The position numbers and the translations under genes are program-made. A DNA stretch of 64,000 nt from Mycolicibacterium confluentis (lineage in GTDB: Bacteria; Actinomycetota; Actinomycetes; Mycobacteriales; Mycobacteriaceae): contig NZ_AP022612.1 in the NCBI RefSeq assembly GCF_010729895.1, positions 2,294,001 to 2,358,000 on the forward strand. Reading direction: 5' to 3'. Under the pieces are notes generated by a model. It ran no database searches. It saw only the letters and a program-made list of their open reading frames with translations, and was not told the origin of the DNA. Below, piece by piece: positions 61,700-64,000 of this stretch. Numbering within the stretch: the stretch's first letter is position 1; each line of letters opens with the position of its first letter.

Positions 61700-62962
61700 A
61701 TGAACGTCGACGACCTGATCCTGGTGAGCATTGACGACCATGTCGTGGAGCCGCCGGACATGTTCCTCAACCACGTCCCGGCCAAATACAAGCCCGAGGC
61801 GCCGATCGTCGTGACCGACGATAAGGGTGTGGATCAGTGGATGTATCAGGGACGTCCCCAGGGCGTCAGTGGACTCAACGCCGTCGTGTCCTGGCCGGCC
61901 GAGGAGTGGGGCCGCGACCCGGCGGGCTTCGCCGAGATGCGCCCCGGCGTCTACGACGTCCACGAACGGGTGCGGGACATGAACCGCAACGGCATCCTCG
62001 CCTCGATGTGCTTCCCGACCTTCACCGGGTTCTCGGCCCGGCACCTGAACATGACCCGCGAGGACGTCACCCTGGTGATGGTGTCGGCATACAACGACTG
62101 GCACATCGATGAGTGGGCCGGGTCTTACCCGGATCGCTTCATCCCGATCGCGATCCTGCCGACGTGGACTCCGGAGGGGATGTGCGCCGAGATCCGCCGG
62201 GTCGCGGCCAAGGGATGCCGGGCCGTGACCATGCCCGAGCTTCCGCACCTGGAGGGCCTGCCCAGCTACCACGACGAGGACTACTGGGGTCCGGTCTTCC
62301 GGACGCTGTCCGAGGAGAACGTGGTGATGTGCCTGCACATCGGCACCGGATTCGGGGCGATCAGCATGGCGCCGAACGCGCCGATCGACAACCTGATCAT
62401 CCTGGCCACCCAGGTGTCGGCGATGTGTGCCCAGGACCTGCTGTGGGGTCCGGCGATGCGCAACTACCCGGATCTGAAGTTCGCGTTCTCCGAGGGCGGC
62501 ATCGGCTGGATCCCGTTCTACCTCGACCGCAGCGACCGGCACTACACGAACCAGAAGTGGCTGCGGCGCGACTTCGGCTCCAAACTGCCCTCGGACGTGT
62601 TCCGTGAGCACTCGCTGGCCTGCTACGTCACCGACAAGACGTCTCTGAAACTGCGCCACGAGATCGGCATCGACATCATCGCGTGGGAGTGCGACTACCC
62701 GCACTCGGACTGCTTCTGGCCCGATGCGCCCGAGCAGGTGCTGGCCGAGCTCAACGCCGCGGGTGCCAGCGACAGCGACATCGACAAGATCACCTGGCAG
62801 AACGCCACCAACTTCTTCAGCTGGGATCCGTTCGCCCGCACGCCGCGGGATCAGGCCAGCGTCAGAGCGCTGCGGGCCAAGGGCGCCGATGTCGACGTCT
62901 CGATCCGCCCGCGGGCCGAGTGGGCACGCCTCTACGAGAAGAAGCAGCTGACGCAGGCGTGA
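61700..62962 (+). CDS. Amidohydrolase-2 family (ACMSD-like) metalloenzyme
   Basis: 420 aa from ATG 61700. Begins VSIDDHVVEPPDMFLNHVPA (DxH-type metal motif), with later HIGTGFG, FAFSEGGIGWIPF and CDYPHSDCFWP motifs. Relatives decarboxylate or hydrolyse aromatic and steroid-derived acids. Divergent from the AraC gene, so probably controlled by it. Confidence 0.82.
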   Translation: MNVDDLILVSIDDHVVEPPDMFLNHVPAKYKPEAPIVVTDDKGVDQWMYQGRPQGVSGLNAVVSWPAEEWGRDPAGFAEMRPGVYDVHERVRDMNRNGILASMCFPTFTGFSARHLNMTREDVTLVMVSAYNDWHIDEWAGSYPDRFIPIAILPTWTPEGMCAEIRRVAAKGCRAVTMPELPHLEGLPSYHDEDYWGPVFRTLSEENVVMCLHIGTGFGAISMAPNAPIDNLIILATQVSAMCAQDLLWGPAMRNYPDLKFAFSEGGIGWIPFYLDRSDRHYTNQKWLRRDFGSKLPSDVFREHSLACYVTDKTSLKLRHEIGIDIIAWECDYPHSDCFWPDAPEQVLAELNAAGASDSDIDKITWQNATNFFSWDPFARTPRDQASVRALRAKGADVDVSIRPRAEWARLYEKKQLTQA

Positions 62963-62966
62963 GCCG

Positions 62967-63719
62967 TCAGGCCGGTGTGACGATCGTGAGGTGATCTCCG
63001 TCGCGTTCGACCGTCATACCGGCCTTCTTCGCGACGGCGGCCACCTTCGCGGCGTCGTCCGGTTCTGATCGGTTGCTCGCCAGGGCCCGCGCGAGCCTGC
63101 CCTTGTGGGCCTTGTTGAAGTGGCTGACGACGGTGCGGTGCCCGTCGGCGTGCTCGGCGAGCACGTCGACCTTGACCGCGCCGGGCAGCCGGCCCAACCC
63201 GGCGTAGGACCCCGACCGCAGATCGACCACCAACTCGTCGAGGGCGATCTTGGCCAGCAGCGGTTCGAGCAGTGGCCGCCAGCGCGCCGCCAGGGTGCGG
63301 CCGTCGGGCAGCTTCGATCCCGCAGACAGTCGGTAGGCGGGCACCGGGTCGTCGGCGCGCACCAGCCCGAACAGCGCCGAGCCCACAGCCAGGCGCGCGT
63401 GGGCCCGGGAACGTTCTGCGCCGCGCAGGCTTTCGACGTCCAACGCGTCGTACAGCACGCCCGTGTAGCGCTGAATAGCGGGCAGAGTCGGGGTGCTGCG
63501 CAGTCCGGCGTTGCGCTCGATCTCGGCGTCCTGCTTGGCAGACAGGCCCAACGCTGCGCGGCTGCCCTCGACGTCTGCCGCGAGCGTCACCAGTTCGTCC
63601 ACCAACTCCTCGCGCACGGGAGTGAGGTCGGGGAAGCTCAGCGACGCCGGATTCAGCGGCGGGCCGTCGCCGCCGGTGCGTTTGGTCTCCGAGGGCGGCA
63701 GCAGCACGATCACGGACAC
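62967..63719 (-). CDS. yaaA: YaaA/DUF328 peroxide-stress DNA-binding protein
   Basis: 250 aa from GTG. The YaaA fold motifs are present: VLLPPSETKR at the start, RYTGVLYDALD, LSAGSKLPDGR and VSHFNKAHKGRLARAL. YaaA lowers intracellular iron and protects DNA during peroxide stress in E. coli. Only 4 bp from the convergent amidohydrolase stop. Confidence 0.85.
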   Translation of the reverse strand: MSVIVLLPPSETKRTGGDGPPLNPASLSFPDLTPVREELVDELVTLAADVEGSRAALGLSAKQDAEIERNAGLRSTPTLPAIQRYTGVLYDALDVESLRGAERSRAHARLAVGSALFGLVRADDPVPAYRLSAGSKLPDGRTLAARWRPLLEPLLAKIALDELVVDLRSGSYAGLGRLPGAVKVDVLAEHADGHRTVVSHFNKAHKGRLARALASNRSEPDDAAKVAAVAKKAGMTVERDGDHLTIVTPA

Positions 63720-63739
63720 AGAGGGTAGAGCACGCCGGC

Positions 63740-64000
63740 TCAGAGGCCCGCAAGCAGCAGGGGCACGGTCTGCTCGGCGGCGGTCAGCGAACCGTGGTGA
63801 CCCACGAACGCGGACTCCATGGGTTCGGCCGTGCGGCGGACCAGGACCGCGCCGTCCCGCGCGGCCGCCACGACGTCCCCGATGCGGTCCCGGACCTCGT
63901 CGAGCACCCGGGCACCGAACCAGCCGGCGTCGATGGCCTCGTCGCGCGCAACCACCCAGGCCCGCGAACCGATCCGGGCGCGCCAGGCCTGCAGCACGTC
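63740..64000 (-). CDS. Alkaline-phosphatase/phosphodiesterase-family protein, C-terminal fragment (runs off right edge)
   Basis: Only the last ~87 residues are visible. The ending EPMESAFVGHHGSLTAAEQTVPLL is typical of nucleotide pyrophosphatase/phosphodiesterase-type proteins, where HHGSLT carries metal-binding histidine and the tail caps the core. Catalytic Thr/Ser and most metal ligands would lie further right. Family assignment rests on this short tail. Confidence 0.55.
   Translation of the reverse strand, partial: DVLQAWRARIGSRAWVVARDEAIDAGWFGARVLDEVRDRIGDVVAAARDGAVLVRRTAEPMESAFVGHHGSLTAAEQTVPLLLAGL

Overview
The window is high-GC actinobacterial DNA and almost certainly comes from a fast-growing Mycolicibacterium-type mycobacterium. 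It carries mycobacterial hallmark genes: the IrtAB carboxymycobactin importer with an iron box, an RpfC-like resuscitation factor, CYP140- and CYP125-type P450s with a KstR box, MPT53 with a CcdA partner, a 7Fe ferredoxin FdxA, and an F420-type (Ddn-like) reductase. From about 23.5 kb to 59 kb the gene order follows, with insertions, the M. tuberculosis Rv1876-Rv1901 region as I remember it (bfrA, MFS pump, glnA3, amidohydrolase, cyp140, rpfC, an Rv1894c-like flavin oxidoreductase, cinA). A lon gene, absent from M. tuberculosis, sits at the left edge. Genes are dense, often overlap by ATGA or TGATG junctions, and no gap exceeds 300 bp. I saw no tRNA, rRNA, transposase, prophage or CRISPR array.

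Layout. 0-6 kb: the 5' end of lon behind a HAIR-like box; a cyclase plus MscS/cyclic-nucleotide-domain pair in which both partners have lost canonical residues; a GH13 enzyme and a nucleoside deaminase. 6-12.3 kb: irtAB with an IdeR box, and a TPR protein. 12.3-13.5 kb: a DUF559 nuclease-like gene bracketed by three palindromic elements that share one 19-19-19 nt geometry. 13.5-18 kb: permease, biuret-hydrolase-like, allophanate-hydrolase-like and GntR genes, a probable ureide nitrogen-scavenging operon. 18-20 kb: an FtsX-like permease and an ABC ATPase fused to an intact cyclic-nucleotide domain (Rv0072/Rv0073-like). 20-23.5 kb: FUSC exporter, EthD protein, crotonase. 23.5-31 kb: bfd/bfrA with IdeR boxes, MFS pump, AhpD-like protein, glnA3, amidohydrolase, CoA-transferase, then a long hairpin.

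31-43 kb: deacylase, dienelactone hydrolase, FNT channel with a 13-codon leader ORF, thioesterase, coiled-coil membrane protein, CYP140, and a second P450/TetR unit facing a flavin monooxygenase and a PLP enzyme. 43-48.8 kb: rpfC (its junction with the PLP gene has been triplicated), mpt53-ccdA, secreted protein, fdxA, a DUF7159-type protein, and a FadR-like regulator with a fatty-acid hydroxylase. 48.8-53 kb: a CYP125-type P450 and a nitronate-monooxygenase-like enzyme, each behind a KstR-type site, around three exported proteins. 53-64 kb: a GH2 exo-glucosaminidase-like enzyme, epoxide hydrolase, a GNAT protein with a GyrA-like N-terminus, cinA, an AraC-led operon ending in the Ddn-like gene, a divergent amidohydrolase, yaaA, and the C-terminus of a phosphatase-family protein.

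The most unusual signal is just upstream of the Ddn-like gene (59538-59597): four five-codon ORFs at an exact 14-nt period, each ending in a TGA that overlaps the next ATG, leading directly into the gene.
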